Shown here piece by piece: positions 16,711 to 26,355 of a stretch of 64,000 nt of DNA; position 1 is the stretch's first letter; each line of letters opens with the position of its first letter. A program made the translations under genes and the position numbers. Location: the NCBI RefSeq assembly GCF_003014695.1, contig NZ_PYAS01000008.1, positions 310,001-374,000 of the forward strand, given 5' to 3'. A model generated the notes under the pieces. That model was not told where the DNA came from, searched no databases, and worked only from the letters and a program-made list of their open reading frames with translations. Source of the stretch: Dyadobacter jiangsuensis (GTDB taxonomy: Bacteria; Bacteroidota; Bacteroidia; Cytophagales; Spirosomataceae).

Positions 16711-17568
16711 TTACGCCCAATCATTGCCGTCCGAATGATTCAAATCAAGAAAATCGTGGCCCTCAGCGTTAGGACCGTCGGTAGTGTCCTCCAAGGCTAT
16801 GTCTGCATTATCGTCAGCTTCAACTAATAACACGTCCTCGCTTTCAGCAACACTGGTAACATATACCTCCTCTGCGTCAGAGCGCGTTTCCTCATCTAGA
16901 ACTTCAACCTCTGCCTGGCTACCGTCAATTTCTATTACCCCTGCATCCGGCGAGCTTCCTTCCCCTATTTCTGCAACAGGCTCCGCCACTTCGTCATCCT
17001 CGGGACTATCTATCGAAATAAGATCATCATCATGAGAGAGGCCTGATGGTGTGCCGTGTAAAACACCGGCCAGAAAATCCCTTTTCTCACCTGGGCTCAT
17101 GTCGGCCCACTCTTCTACCGTATAAGTGTTGTAAACGTCGCCCCTCCATGTGAAATGCCCTCCTCCTCCGCCATGGTCGGCCCTCGCTTCTGCAAATGCC
17201 TCGTCGAAAGAAGGCCCCTCCTGCCCTCCGCCTCCATTACCGGAATCATCATGCCCACCTCCTGGTCCCGCCGGATGGTTATCACCCAATTTTGGACCCG
17301 TTGTTTCATTCTTTACCGGATCGACGGATACGTCGGTATCTGCTTTGCTGTTGTCGGGTGCTGGCTTTGGCTCTTCAACCTTCGGCACATCGGTTACGGC
17401 CGTCTTATCCACATCGGATTCATCATTCAGATATTGACTGGCCAAAAAAGCAGCTCCGGCTAGCCCCGCTGTTCCGCCTAACGCGACAGCCGCAGCCTTC
17501 GTTCCTCCTTTGCCAGATTCCGGCTGTGCAGATCCCGGCTTACTTTCCTCTGTATATGTATTAGCCAT
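16711..17568 (-). CDS. Acidic, mostly disordered protein between two FHA genes
   Basis: The 285-aa product has a hydrophobic, glycine/alanine-rich helix (about 24-46: AAAVALGGTAGLAGAAFLAS), a long acidic low-complexity part, one compact motif in the middle (SFDEAFAEARADHGGGGGHF then TWRGDVYNTYTVEEW, about 122-157), and a strongly acidic tail rich in D, E, S and T. No enzyme domain is visible. The compact motif recurs in other Bacteroidota proteins from memory. The threonine- and serine-rich acidic tail could be a kinase substrate read by the flanking FHA proteins; this is inference. It starts 12 bases upstream of the zinc-ribbon/FHA gene. Confidence 0.6.
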   Translation of the reverse strand: MANTYTEESKPGSAQPESGKGGTKAAAVALGGTAGLAGAAFLASQYLNDESDVDKTAVTDVPKVEEPKPAPDNSKADTDVSVDPVKNETTGPKLGDNHPAGPGGGHDDSGNGGGGQEGPSFDEAFAEARADHGGGGGHFTWRGDVYNTYTVEEWADMSPGEKRDFLAGVLHGTPSGLSHDDDLISIDSPEDDEVAEPVAEIGEGSSPDAGVIEIDGSQAEVEVLDEETRSDAEEVYVTSVAESEDVLLVEADDNADIALEDTTDGPNAEGHDFLDLNHSDGNDWA

Positions 17569-17623
17569 GTTAAGAAGGGATTAAGTGGTTTAAAATTTAT
17601 CCAATACGACAATTCAGATTCGA

Positions 17624-18316
17624 TCAGTCCATCCATTGCGCCTTACAGCGTGAACATTTCTTCTGGTAAACCAGATCAGCAAAAGGAGTAAAGCCCAAAA
17701 ACCGTTTGCATGCGGGATTGGGGCATATATAGGTGCGTTTAAATTCTTTTTCGAGTGTTAATTTCTTTTCCGAAGGATTGATCAGTTCCGCTGAAAGTAT
17801 TTGGCCGACCACCGAACCAAGCACGCCAAAAGCCATACCGAAAGGCCCGAAAGCCATGCCCAGTAGCGGCGTCATGCTGAAAGTCGCTCTAAGCCATGCC
17901 TGATGGCGAGGTGTGTTGACCATCATTGCCTCAGTCACCTTTACGTACATTTCATGCATTTTTTCGAGCTTTTTAAAATCCGCACGGAAATCAAGCGGGT
18001 CTTCTGAACGGGATTTCACCGGCTCTTCTTTCACCTCAGCTTTTTCCGACTTAACAAACCGGGAAAAGAGATCCTTCAAATTAAGTTGTTCCTGATTCGC
18101 TAAAACAATGATATCCTCGAATCCGATAATCTTTCTCTCTACGCGCTGACCATTTACAGTCGTACCAAAAGAAGAGTCGGTATCTTCGAGAAGCATTACG
18201 TGTTCTGTAATAAAAGTGATTTTCGCGTGTTTCCGGCTTATGTCGGGATTTTGAATAACCACATCGTTACCACTACCACGCCCGATATTTATTGTCTGAG
18301 TAAGGAAGGCTTCCAT
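17624..18316 (-). CDS. FHA domain protein with C-terminal zinc ribbon
   Basis: The 230-aa product opens with an FHA domain (about 1-80): TINIGRGSGNDVVIQNPDIS, then RKHAKIT and DSSFGTTVNG. A charged coiled segment (about 90-135), a hydrophobic glycine-rich segment (about 150-175: MTPLLGMAFGPFGMAFGVLG) and a four-Cys ribbon (CPNPACKR, CSRCKAQW) follow. It is the first gene of the minus-strand set and is divergent from the Ser/Thr kinase at 18590. The pairing of FHA proteins with the kinase suggests phosphothreonine signalling for the T6SS. Confidence 0.82.
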   Translation of the reverse strand: MEAFLTQTINIGRGSGNDVVIQNPDISRKHAKITFITEHVMLLEDTDSSFGTTVNGQRVERKIIGFEDIIVLANQEQLNLKDLFSRFVKSEKAEVKEEPVKSRSEDPLDFRADFKKLEKMHEMYVKVTEAMMVNTPRHQAWLRATFSMTPLLGMAFGPFGMAFGVLGSVVGQILSAELINPSEKKLTLEKEFKRTYICPNPACKRFLGFTPFADLVYQKKCSRCKAQWMD

Positions 18317-18589
18317 TCTTTTAACTGAGATATGCTTTATCCAGCCTTCTTTTAACCTGCAACTACCCTGAAAACATCAAACTGACGCTATACCTTATTG
18401 CACCTGGGATAATTCAACAGGCCATATTAGGATGGCAAAAGCACGGGACAAAGGAGGTGTTTCTAATAGTGTTCTATTTACGCAAGATAAATATATTTTA
18501 AGTATTTGAAATACGTGCTTACTAAAATAAAATAACACAAGGAAAATTCACAATATATTGCTTTTTTAGTGGTCTCGATCCCCCTCTAT

Positions 18590-20233
18590 ATGTCGGTTAA
18601 TAAAATACTCAATTATAATCTGCTTCATGAGTTAGGCAAAGGAGGCATGGCTACTGTATGGTATGCGGAGAACTCCGTTGGACGTCCCTTCGCAATAAAA
18701 CTACTCAAACCTGAGCTTGTAGCGCATGAGGCCTCCATCGCCGAACGGTTCCGCGCCGAAGCGCAAATTATGGTCAGGCTCGACCATCCGGCGATCAGGC
18801 GTGTGGAAGATTATTATGAATGCGGCACAACACTGGCCATTATTATGGAGTACCTTGAAGGGCAAGATCTGCATCAGATTTCCCGAAAAGGGCGAATCCG
18901 GGAAGAGGAAATATTGCAATGGTTCGAACCTGTTTTACAAGCTTTTAACTATGTACATGAAAAGGGCTATTTCCATCGGGACATCAAGCCGGCCAACTTA
19001 TTTCGTACTTCCAAAGGCCAGATCAAAGTCATGGATTTTGGCATTGCAAAAATCATGGGCGATGACCTGGGACTAACTCAAACGACTTCCCTGATGGGTT
19101 CGCCATTGTACATGAGCCCGGAGCAAATTCTAACGCCGAGAAGTGTGGACTATCGGACCGATATTTATTCCCTCGGCGTAACGCTTTATACATTACTTGC
19201 GGGAGCAAAACCATACGATGATCAACAATTATCTTCTTTCAATATTCAGTCGGCGATCATTCAGCAACCATTGCCTAACCTTACACATGTATCTCAAACT
19301 ACTAATGATGTAATTGCAAAGGCAACTCAAAAAAATCCCGTGGAACGCTATCATTCCTGTGCAGCATTCTCGCAGAATTTATTAGCAAAAAAATCACATT
19401 ACGATTTTGAAGAAGCAACACAGATCGGGAATATTGCAAAAAACTCCGAACACACGCCAGAAGAAAAATTCGCGCCTCACAAGCCGGGAACTAATCCCGG
19501 AAAAATTACGGAAGTAAGTAAACCCGGACAGGCAGTTCTGCTTACCGAAAAAGAGAAAACTCCGTCCACTTTCAATGTAAAATTGGCTATTGGGGTCGTC
19601 TTGGCTATTTTGATCACCGGCGGAACTATCTATGCCACTTTTTTTGATGCAAAAATAAAGGAAGCGGCTCCGGAAAAACTATCAATGACTCTACCCAGTT
19701 CCGCTGACAAGGCCAATCAGGGTGTCTCAAAGGCAATTATGTTTTATAAAAATGAGCAATACGACTCTTCCTTTGCATTACTAAATCAATATCGGTCTTC
19801 CCCGGCATTTCTTACCAATTCGGAAGCCGTCACCGATCTCGGCATTATATATTACTTCGGAGGATCGGACCGCGACAATATCGAACCTGATCTGAAAGAA
19901 GCAGCAGCATGGTTAAAAAAGGGTTCGGAGCTGAAAAATCCCAAAGCTTATTACTACCTGGGACTTTTAGAAGATGGCGTTGATTTCAAACAGGTGACCG
20001 AAGCGCAGGGCAAGTCGGGAGAAGCCGTCGACAATTACCGGAAAGCGGCTCAAGGTGGTGATTCCTTTGCCCAGGTTACGCTTGCGGAGCTCTATCTGAA
20101 CGACAATGCGTTTGTGAAGCAGGACGATCCCTGCCGGATTCTAAAATATCTGGACCAGGCGGCACGCGACCCGCAGAACCGGATAGCTGAATTAGTACGT
20201 GCGGATTTTAAGAAAAAAAGATTTTGCAAATAA
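18590..20233 (+). CDS. Membrane Ser/Thr protein kinase with Sel1-like repeats (PpkA-like)
   Basis: The 547-aa product has an N-terminal Hanks-type kinase (about 1-265): glycine loop LGKGGMATVW, Lys in AIKLL, catalytic HRDIKPANLF, DFG in MDFGIA, and SPLYMSPEQ. A linker leads to one membrane helix (about 332-352: VKLAIGVVLAILITGGTIYA) and a C-terminal Sel1/TPR-like part (about 375-547: AAAWLKKGSELKNPKAYYYL). The frame is open from a GTG at 18569, but the ATG at 18590 precedes the conserved start. It heads the operon kinase - tssK - tssO, so it most likely controls this T6SS. Substrates may be the FHA proteins or the acidic protein next door. Confidence 0.9.
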   Translation: MSVNKILNYNLLHELGKGGMATVWYAENSVGRPFAIKLLKPELVAHEASIAERFRAEAQIMVRLDHPAIRRVEDYYECGTTLAIIMEYLEGQDLHQISRKGRIREEEILQWFEPVLQAFNYVHEKGYFHRDIKPANLFRTSKGQIKVMDFGIAKIMGDDLGLTQTTSLMGSPLYMSPEQILTPRSVDYRTDIYSLGVTLYTLLAGAKPYDDQQLSSFNIQSAIIQQPLPNLTHVSQTTNDVIAKATQKNPVERYHSCAAFSQNLLAKKSHYDFEEATQIGNIAKNSEHTPEEKFAPHKPGTNPGKITEVSKPGQAVLLTEKEKTPSTFNVKLAIGVVLAILITGGTIYATFFDAKIKEAAPEKLSMTLPSSADKANQGVSKAIMFYKNEQYDSSFALLNQYRSSPAFLTNSEAVTDLGIIYYFGGSDRDNIEPDLKEAAAWLKKGSELKNPKAYYYLGLLEDGVDFKQVTEAQGKSGEAVDNYRKAAQGGDSFAQVTLAELYLNDNAFVKQDDPCRILKYLDQAARDPQNRIAELVRADFKKKRFCK

Positions 20234-20261
20234 TTGTCATCCATCAAATCTCCTCTTCAAT

Positions 20262-21521
20262 ATGCTTCCTATACTTGAACATTTCCCCGTAAACTGGGTA
20301 GACGGGATGAAAATTGCCCGGAAACATTTCAGTGACCTCGAATCTTATCTGACGGACCATCTCAGGGATTCGATTGCAGTGGGCCTGACCCCCCATAATT
20401 ACGGGTTGTTATCCTCAAATGCGCCGGACTTCAACCTGCTCATCATCCCCGAGCAAAATCAGATGGTAAGGGTTCAGCTTTTTAATTGCCGGGCCATTAC
20501 CGGATCAGGATGCCGCATTGAAATTATCAATGAGCAGCTTTCCGTGACAACCAACCTGGCCAGCTTGCGCGATAAATTTAACCTTCCCAAAGATCGTGAA
20601 CTCGATTTTTTGGTAGTACTGTCGGTCAATCTTTTCAAACGTCAGCCGCTTGGGCAGCCTGATCCCGATGAACATTTTGACAGGCCTCCCTACACACTAC
20701 CAACGTATGGTCTCCGTATAGTGCCAGCTCACTCGCAAGCCAATCAGACAACCTCGGATAATGACATTGCTTATCCGTCTGCGGAGTTTGAATCGGGCAG
20801 TCTCATTATAGGTAAACTGACTTTCAGCGCAAATACATTGTCCGAAGATAAGAGCTATATCCCCGCTTGTGCCTCGGTGAGCAGCCATGTCAGCCTGGCT
20901 GAATGGGCAAATTCAATGGCGAAGTTACTCACGGAAATACAAGGGCATGCATTTAAAATCGTTGAAAGAGTTTGTCAAAAACGAGACGCGCCCGAAGTTA
21001 GCAGCAATGTGAGACCACTTGCGGAATTGATACGTCAATGGGCAGAGGACCTAGCCGGGCATCTGGATACTCCACTCAACCATCTTAGTTTCACAGGACG
21101 GCAGGCCCCCCCCATCCACCTTATCGAAGCCATCACATTGGCTACACGACGTTTACGGACTACGTTAACATGCCTGAACCACCCCGAAGCAAGCTACGGC
21201 ACAACGCAAATGGGCGCAGAAAAGGTGCTCGACTATTTTTACAATTGGGCCGGTATTACACCCGACACAATGAGGGATCAACTGGCGCAAGTGGTTAATT
21301 ACAAGTATAACCATTCAGACATCCGGCCCCAACTGAATACCATTTCCATTTGTTGGAACGGCATTTTCAAGATTGTGGAAGAGCTTGTAAAACTGGACTA
21401 CATTGGACAGGATAAGGAAGACTGGATAATCCGGAGAAGATCCGTTGTTACCGACAAGCCCAATATTCCGCGGGAAAACGACTATGTTGAATACAATGTC
21501 AGCCGTAGAACTCAGCCGTAG
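20262..21521 (+). CDS. tssK: T6SS baseplate protein TssK
   Basis: The 419-aa product matches the Bacteroidota TssK type: LEHFPVNWVDGMKIARKHFS at the start, a beta-rich middle with LFNCRAITGSGCRIEI and YTLPTYGLRIVPA, and a helical C-terminus (PLAELIRQWAEDL). TssK is the trimeric adaptor linking the baseplate to the membrane complex. The frame opens at a GTG at 20199 overlapping the kinase; the ATG at 20262, 28 bases after the kinase stop, is the likely start. TssO follows after 40 bases. Confidence 0.85.
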   Translation: MLPILEHFPVNWVDGMKIARKHFSDLESYLTDHLRDSIAVGLTPHNYGLLSSNAPDFNLLIIPEQNQMVRVQLFNCRAITGSGCRIEIINEQLSVTTNLASLRDKFNLPKDRELDFLVVLSVNLFKRQPLGQPDPDEHFDRPPYTLPTYGLRIVPAHSQANQTTSDNDIAYPSAEFESGSLIIGKLTFSANTLSEDKSYIPACASVSSHVSLAEWANSMAKLLTEIQGHAFKIVERVCQKRDAPEVSSNVRPLAELIRQWAEDLAGHLDTPLNHLSFTGRQAPPIHLIEAITLATRRLRTTLTCLNHPEASYGTTQMGAEKVLDYFYNWAGITPDTMRDQLAQVVNYKYNHSDIRPQLNTISICWNGIFKIVEELVKLDYIGQDKEDWIIRRRSVVTDKPNIPRENDYVEYNVSRRTQP

Positions 21522-21561
21522 AAGCTAAACCTATCACCTCAATCAAAACTATTTACAACTT

Positions 21562-22380
21562 ATGAAAGCCCTAAACGCCGCCGAGCGCAGTTCTTCTATC
21601 GTCACCTTTGTTGCTGTATATGTTCTGATTACTGCCATACCATTGTACCTGGCCTACATGCTTGGAAAAAACTCCAAGGGCGGCACGGGCACGGGCGATA
21701 CTGCCCAGAGTCAGCAAGAACTAACAGATGAATTGGTAAGATTACAGAGTTATATTGGAGTCATGGAGCAACGAGACAGCAACCAGGTTAATGGCCAGGG
21801 ATCTTTGGCACTCTGGGAAAAATGGGTAGCTGATGCGGAGCGGGAGAATAAGCAATTCAATGGTGCGATTGACCAGTTAGAATCGAAAAACTTCAAAGGC
21901 TACAAAAAAGATATACGCAATGCCGTCTCGATTTACCTTCGTCGACTTTACATAGAACGTGGGGCGCGCATTGTATTAGAGAAACACCAGCGTGGAATCA
22001 AGAGCGAGGTTTCCGAAATACACAGGCTTAAAATGGAAGTTGAGCAATTGAAAACGGCTAACAACGGCTTGCAAAATACAATCAACGTCAAGGATCAACT
22101 GATCGCGAGCGCTCAAAAATCCGCGGGCGGGGGAGGTGGCGGAGGCGCTCAGAGCAAAGAACCAGAATGGGACCTTCTGTTTCTATTTCGTGATGCTTGT
22201 TCTCAAAAAGCCCAGGCGGATATCTTGTCGACATGCAACCAGATGCAGAAACGGAGAGACTTGTATAGCAGTGCCAGAAGGAATTTTCAGAAAATCACTT
22301 CTGAGCCGGTAGGATATCCGTTAAAAAGAGAAGCGCGTGAGAAGTTAAAACAAATCGATCAACTCATGGCTAGGCTTTAA
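21562..22380 (+). CDS. tssO: T6SS membrane protein TssO
   Basis: The 272-aa product has one N-terminal membrane helix (about 15-34: VTFVAVYVLITAIPLYLAYM), a periplasmic coiled-coil region (about 50-200, rich in Q, E, K), and a Gly run GGGGGGGA near 192. TssO is one of the membrane components special to the Bacteroidota T6SS. The last gene of the kinase-tssK-tssO operon, it overlaps the end of tssG on the other strand by 11 bases. The assignment rests on topology and position, as the sequence itself is poorly conserved. Confidence 0.75.
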   Translation: MKALNAAERSSSIVTFVAVYVLITAIPLYLAYMLGKNSKGGTGTGDTAQSQQELTDELVRLQSYIGVMEQRDSNQVNGQGSLALWEKWVADAERENKQFNGAIDQLESKNFKGYKKDIRNAVSIYLRRLYIERGARIVLEKHQRGIKSEVSEIHRLKMEVEQLKTANNGLQNTINVKDQLIASAQKSAGGGGGGGAQSKEPEWDLLFLFRDACSQKAQADILSTCNQMQKRRDLYSSARRNFQKITSEPVGYPLKREAREKLKQIDQLMARL

Positions 22381-23551
22381 TCGGCCACGCTACCATATAG
22401 GCATTAAACCCTAACACACTGGCCGACTCCGATCCGTCTAACTTAAAAATATTCCCTTCGTCCGGCAGCAAATGAGTGATAACAGTCGTTTCTGCCGGAA
22501 TGAAGTATCCCTGCAACAAGTCAAGAATTCGCCTTTCACGCGCACCTGGCAAGAAACCAGCAAACTGGTTGGTGGTAAGGGGTCCGACGCGAACTTCCAA
22601 GGCTGGCATGGTATCCTGATATATTCCACCCAATGAAAAGGTTCCCAAAGACAGCCGGCCTAGATCGGACGGTTCCGGGCCGATCCAATTGTCCTCGGGA
22701 GTTTCCTTTACCGACTGTTCAATAATCGGAAAACTGATAGGTGGTAGGACAGAAAGTTCGACAGGGACTCCGAGTATCAACTCGAAAGTTTCTGTGACCA
22801 TTTTAATATCGCCGACAATCCGGTGTGTTATGGGCAGAAGGTGGAGCAAATTATTTAGCTGGCGGATGCTTAAAAGTTTCTCAGGCAACTGCCAGAACGC
22901 CCGGAATATTTCCCCACTGTCATTGCGGCGCAGATTTTCCTCAGTGATCAGGTACTTCCGCTCTTCAAACTCGAGCAGCAGACGTTGGAGGTAAAATTCT
23001 TGCTCGATGGGCTGAAAAAATCGACGGGCAGCATGTTCCCGCTCAAACTGAACCGCAATCTCATTCACCAAATCAGCGTGGTCGCGGTCGCGCGTACTGT
23101 TTACGGGCTGATGAAACAATCCTTCCGGCAAATAGTCATAGAGCCCATCACGATGTACGACAAGGTTCAAAAACAAGTTTTGTTGCATCAGATCGTAGTA
23201 GTCCCACTCCGGCTTTCCATGGCGGCTCTCAATGGTTGACGAGTCACCAACTTTTGCCCGTTTCTTTTCCAAATCCAATGCCCGCGCATCGCCGACTACT
23301 ACCCTGTTCGAGTTCAGATCCAGATCGCCCCGGTAATCCCGCTCGAATAGGCTCCAGGTATGGACCAATACATCCCGCAGGGGATCTAGTCCGTGACTGC
23401 TGAGCTCGGCCAGAATTACCTCCAACCTTAAATCCAACACAGGATCACCTGCCACATGATTCTTACCGAGACATTCTATTTCCTCTTTTCCAGCCTTAAG
23501 TTTCGTGGCCAACTTGTCCGGCTCTGAAACTATTTGTGACTCTGAAGCCAT
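22370..23551 (-). CDS. tssG: T6SS baseplate protein TssG
   Basis: The 393-aa product fits the TssG type: a helical front part with LRLEVILAELSSHGLDPLRD, a middle with LPITHRIVGDIKMVTETFEL, and a C-terminus with GTFSLGGIYQDTMPALEVRV and FAGFLPGARERRIL. TssG forms the baseplate wedge with TssF and TssE. It is the last gene of the PAAR-to-tssG operon and starts four bases after tssF. Confidence 0.82.
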   Translation of the reverse strand: MASESQIVSEPDKLATKLKAGKEEIECLGKNHVAGDPVLDLRLEVILAELSSHGLDPLRDVLVHTWSLFERDYRGDLDLNSNRVVVGDARALDLEKKRAKVGDSSTIESRHGKPEWDYYDLMQQNLFLNLVVHRDGLYDYLPEGLFHQPVNSTRDRDHADLVNEIAVQFEREHAARRFFQPIEQEFYLQRLLLEFEERKYLITEENLRRNDSGEIFRAFWQLPEKLLSIRQLNNLLHLLPITHRIVGDIKMVTETFELILGVPVELSVLPPISFPIIEQSVKETPEDNWIGPEPSDLGRLSLGTFSLGGIYQDTMPALEVRVGPLTTNQFAGFLPGARERRILDLLQGYFIPAETTVITHLLPDEGNIFKLDGSESASVLGFNAYMVAWPIKA

Positions 23552-23555
23552 TTTT

Positions 23556-25469
23556 CTATTGTTTAACTCTTACCCGATAAGGCAGGATGGTGGATGACTG
23601 ACTTGTCAGATGGTGACGGCAACGCTCACATTCATTGTCCCAGTCGTCAGCACTGAGAGCTTCGGGGTAAGAGGGAATAATCCAGACGTCGAGGCATCGC
23701 ACATAACCAGCACCTTCGATCAGACCGTCAGCGAAACCTTTTTCTACTTCGACCCTGATTACCTGATCGCCCGCACGGCCATGAAAAAACGTCTGACATG
23801 CTGCCTGTACATCCTGTGGTGTCACCAGTCTGTTTCGTGTAAGCAACGTCCTGCGCAGGATCAGTTCTTTTTCAGTAATCTCCGGCTTATCTCGGCCATC
23901 CACAGTGTCGGTCAGAAGCAGCAAACTTGATTCATCCAGACCAAACGCGGTATCATGTACGTTTATCTTCGACCCTGCCCGAATGCCGTTTCCTCCGGCG
24001 CCATTAGTACTCCAGAACTCGATATAAACATTGGAATCAGATTCGTCCCTGGGTTTCACAAAAATGTAAGGATGCCCTATTTTGAAACTATTTACCAAGT
24101 CTCTGTCCAATTTCACTTTTAATTCATTAAGGCTCTTGGTCAGGCTATCAATGATTTCTGTAAAAGCCCCTGTACCGAGAGCCGAAAACGCCCTGTTCTC
24201 CTCCCGAAGTAATTGTTGCACATAATGCAACACTTCGCGGGCATCGCGCACATCAAACCTTCCTACTCCCTGCGCCCGGTACATAAATGAATTGTTTTCC
24301 ATTTCATCAGCATTCCTGATGGGAGAAGATCTGTAAAGGTCACTTCCATCCGCATAGTACACCCTTTTCATAAAAAGAAACTCTTCCGGGGATATAAGAG
24401 GGTACACATTGATGGACTGCTGAAGACGTTGATAGTTTTCATTTTTCCTCCGGTTCATTACAGGAAAACAGTTCGTACGAACATCCATTTTCGAAAGCTC
24501 GGTTTTCGGAACGTCGCGACGAAAACGAATCTCCAGCCAGAGCAACTTATTGGCAAAAAAACGCTGTACCAGTTGATCAGGCAATTCAAATCCCGGGGGA
24601 TAAGGTAATCTGGTGTAATCGTAATCCTGCGTCGATGGAATGTTTTCCAGCGTGACGAACGACTGCTCGTAATAGCTTATTACCTCCGATTCCAATTGCC
24701 AGAGTCCGTCAAGCTCCCTTGCAATGAGCTGTTCGCCATACGTAGTATCCGACGCCTGCTCATATCCTGCCTCCTCCAAAGGAGAATGAATACCGGTGCG
24801 GACCTGCAGCGGTTGGTCATTCAGCCACCAGCTTGTCTGCCTTTTATCCTGAACTTTCCGACAGAACGCCGCTTTTACCGAATGTGGTTTGTTTTCCCAA
24901 TCAAAATAGAAACACAGATCAGAAAGAGATGATAGGTCTTTGTCGACTTCCAATCCCAACCATACCGATTGGTAGCTGGTCGTGTGTTCAAACTGGGGGA
25001 GTTGGTGGATAGACAACCTGTCGCGTCCTCTGATGTGAAACACCTCCTGCTCAGTGAGGATAAACTTTACTTCGGCATTAACCAGCCGGGTTTTAATCAC
25101 AGGGGAAAACATAACGTCTCTATAACCCTCAGTCCCCCCGCTCGGTTGCCGGTGAAAGAACTGGGCCGATTCCGAAAGGTCCACAACCGGACTTTCAGGC
25201 CGGCATGCGACGATGGCATGGGCCGGACGTGGCAAGTCAATTACCTCTGGACACATAACACTTGCCAGCCTATCGATAATACGCTGACGTGTCGACTCTA
25301 TCACTTTTGAAGTGTTTTCAAACTCAAAAGCGCAGGCATCCATCAGATAGCCCACCAGCGGATCTGCCGTATCGACATCTCTGGCGCGCATTTGCCAGAT
25401 ATTGGCAGCACGCTCCACCATACGCCTGCGTACCTCATCCCTGGTAAAATCGGAAGTGTTTAAACTCAT
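23556..25469 (-). CDS. tssF: T6SS baseplate protein TssF
   Basis: The 637-aa product has the TssF signature at its start (VERAANIWQMRARDVDTADP, LVGYLMDACAFEFE), the usual length, and VICPEVIDLPRPAHAIV-like text (here MCPEVIDLPRPAHAIV). TssF pairs with TssG in the baseplate wedge. It follows tssE after two bases and precedes tssG by four, so the three wedge genes are tightly coupled. Confidence 0.9.
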   Translation of the reverse strand: MSLNTSDFTRDEVRRRMVERAANIWQMRARDVDTADPLVGYLMDACAFEFENTSKVIESTRQRIIDRLASVMCPEVIDLPRPAHAIVACRPESPVVDLSESAQFFHRQPSGGTEGYRDVMFSPVIKTRLVNAEVKFILTEQEVFHIRGRDRLSIHQLPQFEHTTSYQSVWLGLEVDKDLSSLSDLCFYFDWENKPHSVKAAFCRKVQDKRQTSWWLNDQPLQVRTGIHSPLEEAGYEQASDTTYGEQLIARELDGLWQLESEVISYYEQSFVTLENIPSTQDYDYTRLPYPPGFELPDQLVQRFFANKLLWLEIRFRRDVPKTELSKMDVRTNCFPVMNRRKNENYQRLQQSINVYPLISPEEFLFMKRVYYADGSDLYRSSPIRNADEMENNSFMYRAQGVGRFDVRDAREVLHYVQQLLREENRAFSALGTGAFTEIIDSLTKSLNELKVKLDRDLVNSFKIGHPYIFVKPRDESDSNVYIEFWSTNGAGGNGIRAGSKINVHDTAFGLDESSLLLLTDTVDGRDKPEITEKELILRRTLLTRNRLVTPQDVQAACQTFFHGRAGDQVIRVEVEKGFADGLIEGAGYVRCLDVWIIPSYPEALSADDWDNECERCRHHLTSQSSTILPYRVRVKQ

Positions 25470-25471
25470 AG

Positions 25472-25933
25472 TTATTTCAATGATTCGGCTATGAAAGGAG
25501 CAATGATAATATCGCGTTCAAAAGTGAATGTCTGCCGCTCCATCGATCGTATTTTGCCGGTAATGGTGATAGACAGCCGTTTGTGGGCGTCTTTCTGCGC
25601 ACTCAGGTGAAGCTTAACTTTGACCTGTATCGATTCTAATCTTTGTTCATAATGACGGATACTGTCTTCGACAAGGTCTTTGATCTCGCCTTCCCAACGA
25701 ATCTCATTCACATCGCTACCTGCGATAAGATCGTATTCCCAGATGGCACTGCCGAATGTCGTATCGAACCGCACTTCCCGATAGGCCGTGGTGAGAATGA
25801 GATAGATATGATTCCAGATAGATTCTTCCAGTGAACACATCAATTCACGTGCATTGGAGGTCTCCAACTGCCCCTCTCCTCTGTTAGTGATGAGGTCCAG
25901 TCGCAATGGTATTCGATAGTAATGGTCAGGCAT
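25472..25933 (-). CDS. tssE: T6SS baseplate protein TssE (gp25-like)
   Basis: The 153-aa product has the gp25/TssE fold signs: IPLRLDLITNRGEGQLETSN, a helix LEESIWNHIYLILTTAYREV, then RFDTTFGSAIWEYDL and a final strand with FTFERDIIIAPF. TssE starts sheath polymerisation in the baseplate. It lies at the expected place next to tssF, with two bases between them. Confidence 0.88.
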   Translation of the reverse strand: MPDHYYRIPLRLDLITNRGEGQLETSNARELMCSLEESIWNHIYLILTTAYREVRFDTTFGSAIWEYDLIAGSDVNEIRWEGEIKDLVEDSIRHYEQRLESIQVKVKLHLSAQKDAHKRLSITITGKIRSMERQTFTFERDIIIAPFIAESLK

Positions 25934-25974
25934 AACGAACAGTTTAGAAAGTCAGCGAAACATGTAAAGGCGGA

Positions 25975-26316
25975 TCAGAACATGTGATCTCGTGCGATAC
26001 GTAGCGCAAAATATCGCTCATCCGCGCCCAGCAATCTGCCTACAACGCCTGCGCTGCCTGGCTGCGTACGGTAAAATTCCGTCTCATGAACCGACAACGT
26101 ATGGAGATTGGCGTCTGTCCAAGAGCTCCTCAGAATAACCCGGATGTCCTGACGTTGGTAGAACGCCCCAATCCCGGCACTGGCAATTTCATATTTGACC
26201 GTCCAGGCAAGCGCCTTTGATTTCAATATCGCGGCAATCACTGCGCCAACGGTACCTGGTCCCGCCGCTTCACACTCTTGCAAGGCAATATGACGGCTTC
26301 CTGCATTGTTGTCCAT
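25975..26316 (-). CDS. Small unknown protein in the tss operon
   Basis: The 113-aa product has no domain I recognise. It starts with a hydrophilic segment, then a helix AVIAAILKSKALAWTVKYEI, and a basic beta-rich second half (QRQDIRVILRSSWTDANLHT). It lies between tssE (41 bases downstream) and the 80-aa unknown, in one minus-strand operon, so a structural baseplate role is plausible. Confidence 0.65.
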   Translation of the reverse strand: MDNNAGSRHIALQECEAAGPGTVGAVIAAILKSKALAWTVKYEIASAGIGAFYQRQDIRVILRSSWTDANLHTLSVHETEFYRTQPGSAGVVGRLLGADERYFALRIARDHMF

Positions 26317-26355
26317 ACTTCTTTATGATGGTGATATTAAATCTCATTGAAAACC

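Noticed and set aside
17150..17564. Overlapping plus-strand frames opposite the acidic protein
   Set aside because: They come from the low-complexity GC pattern of the minus-strand gene.
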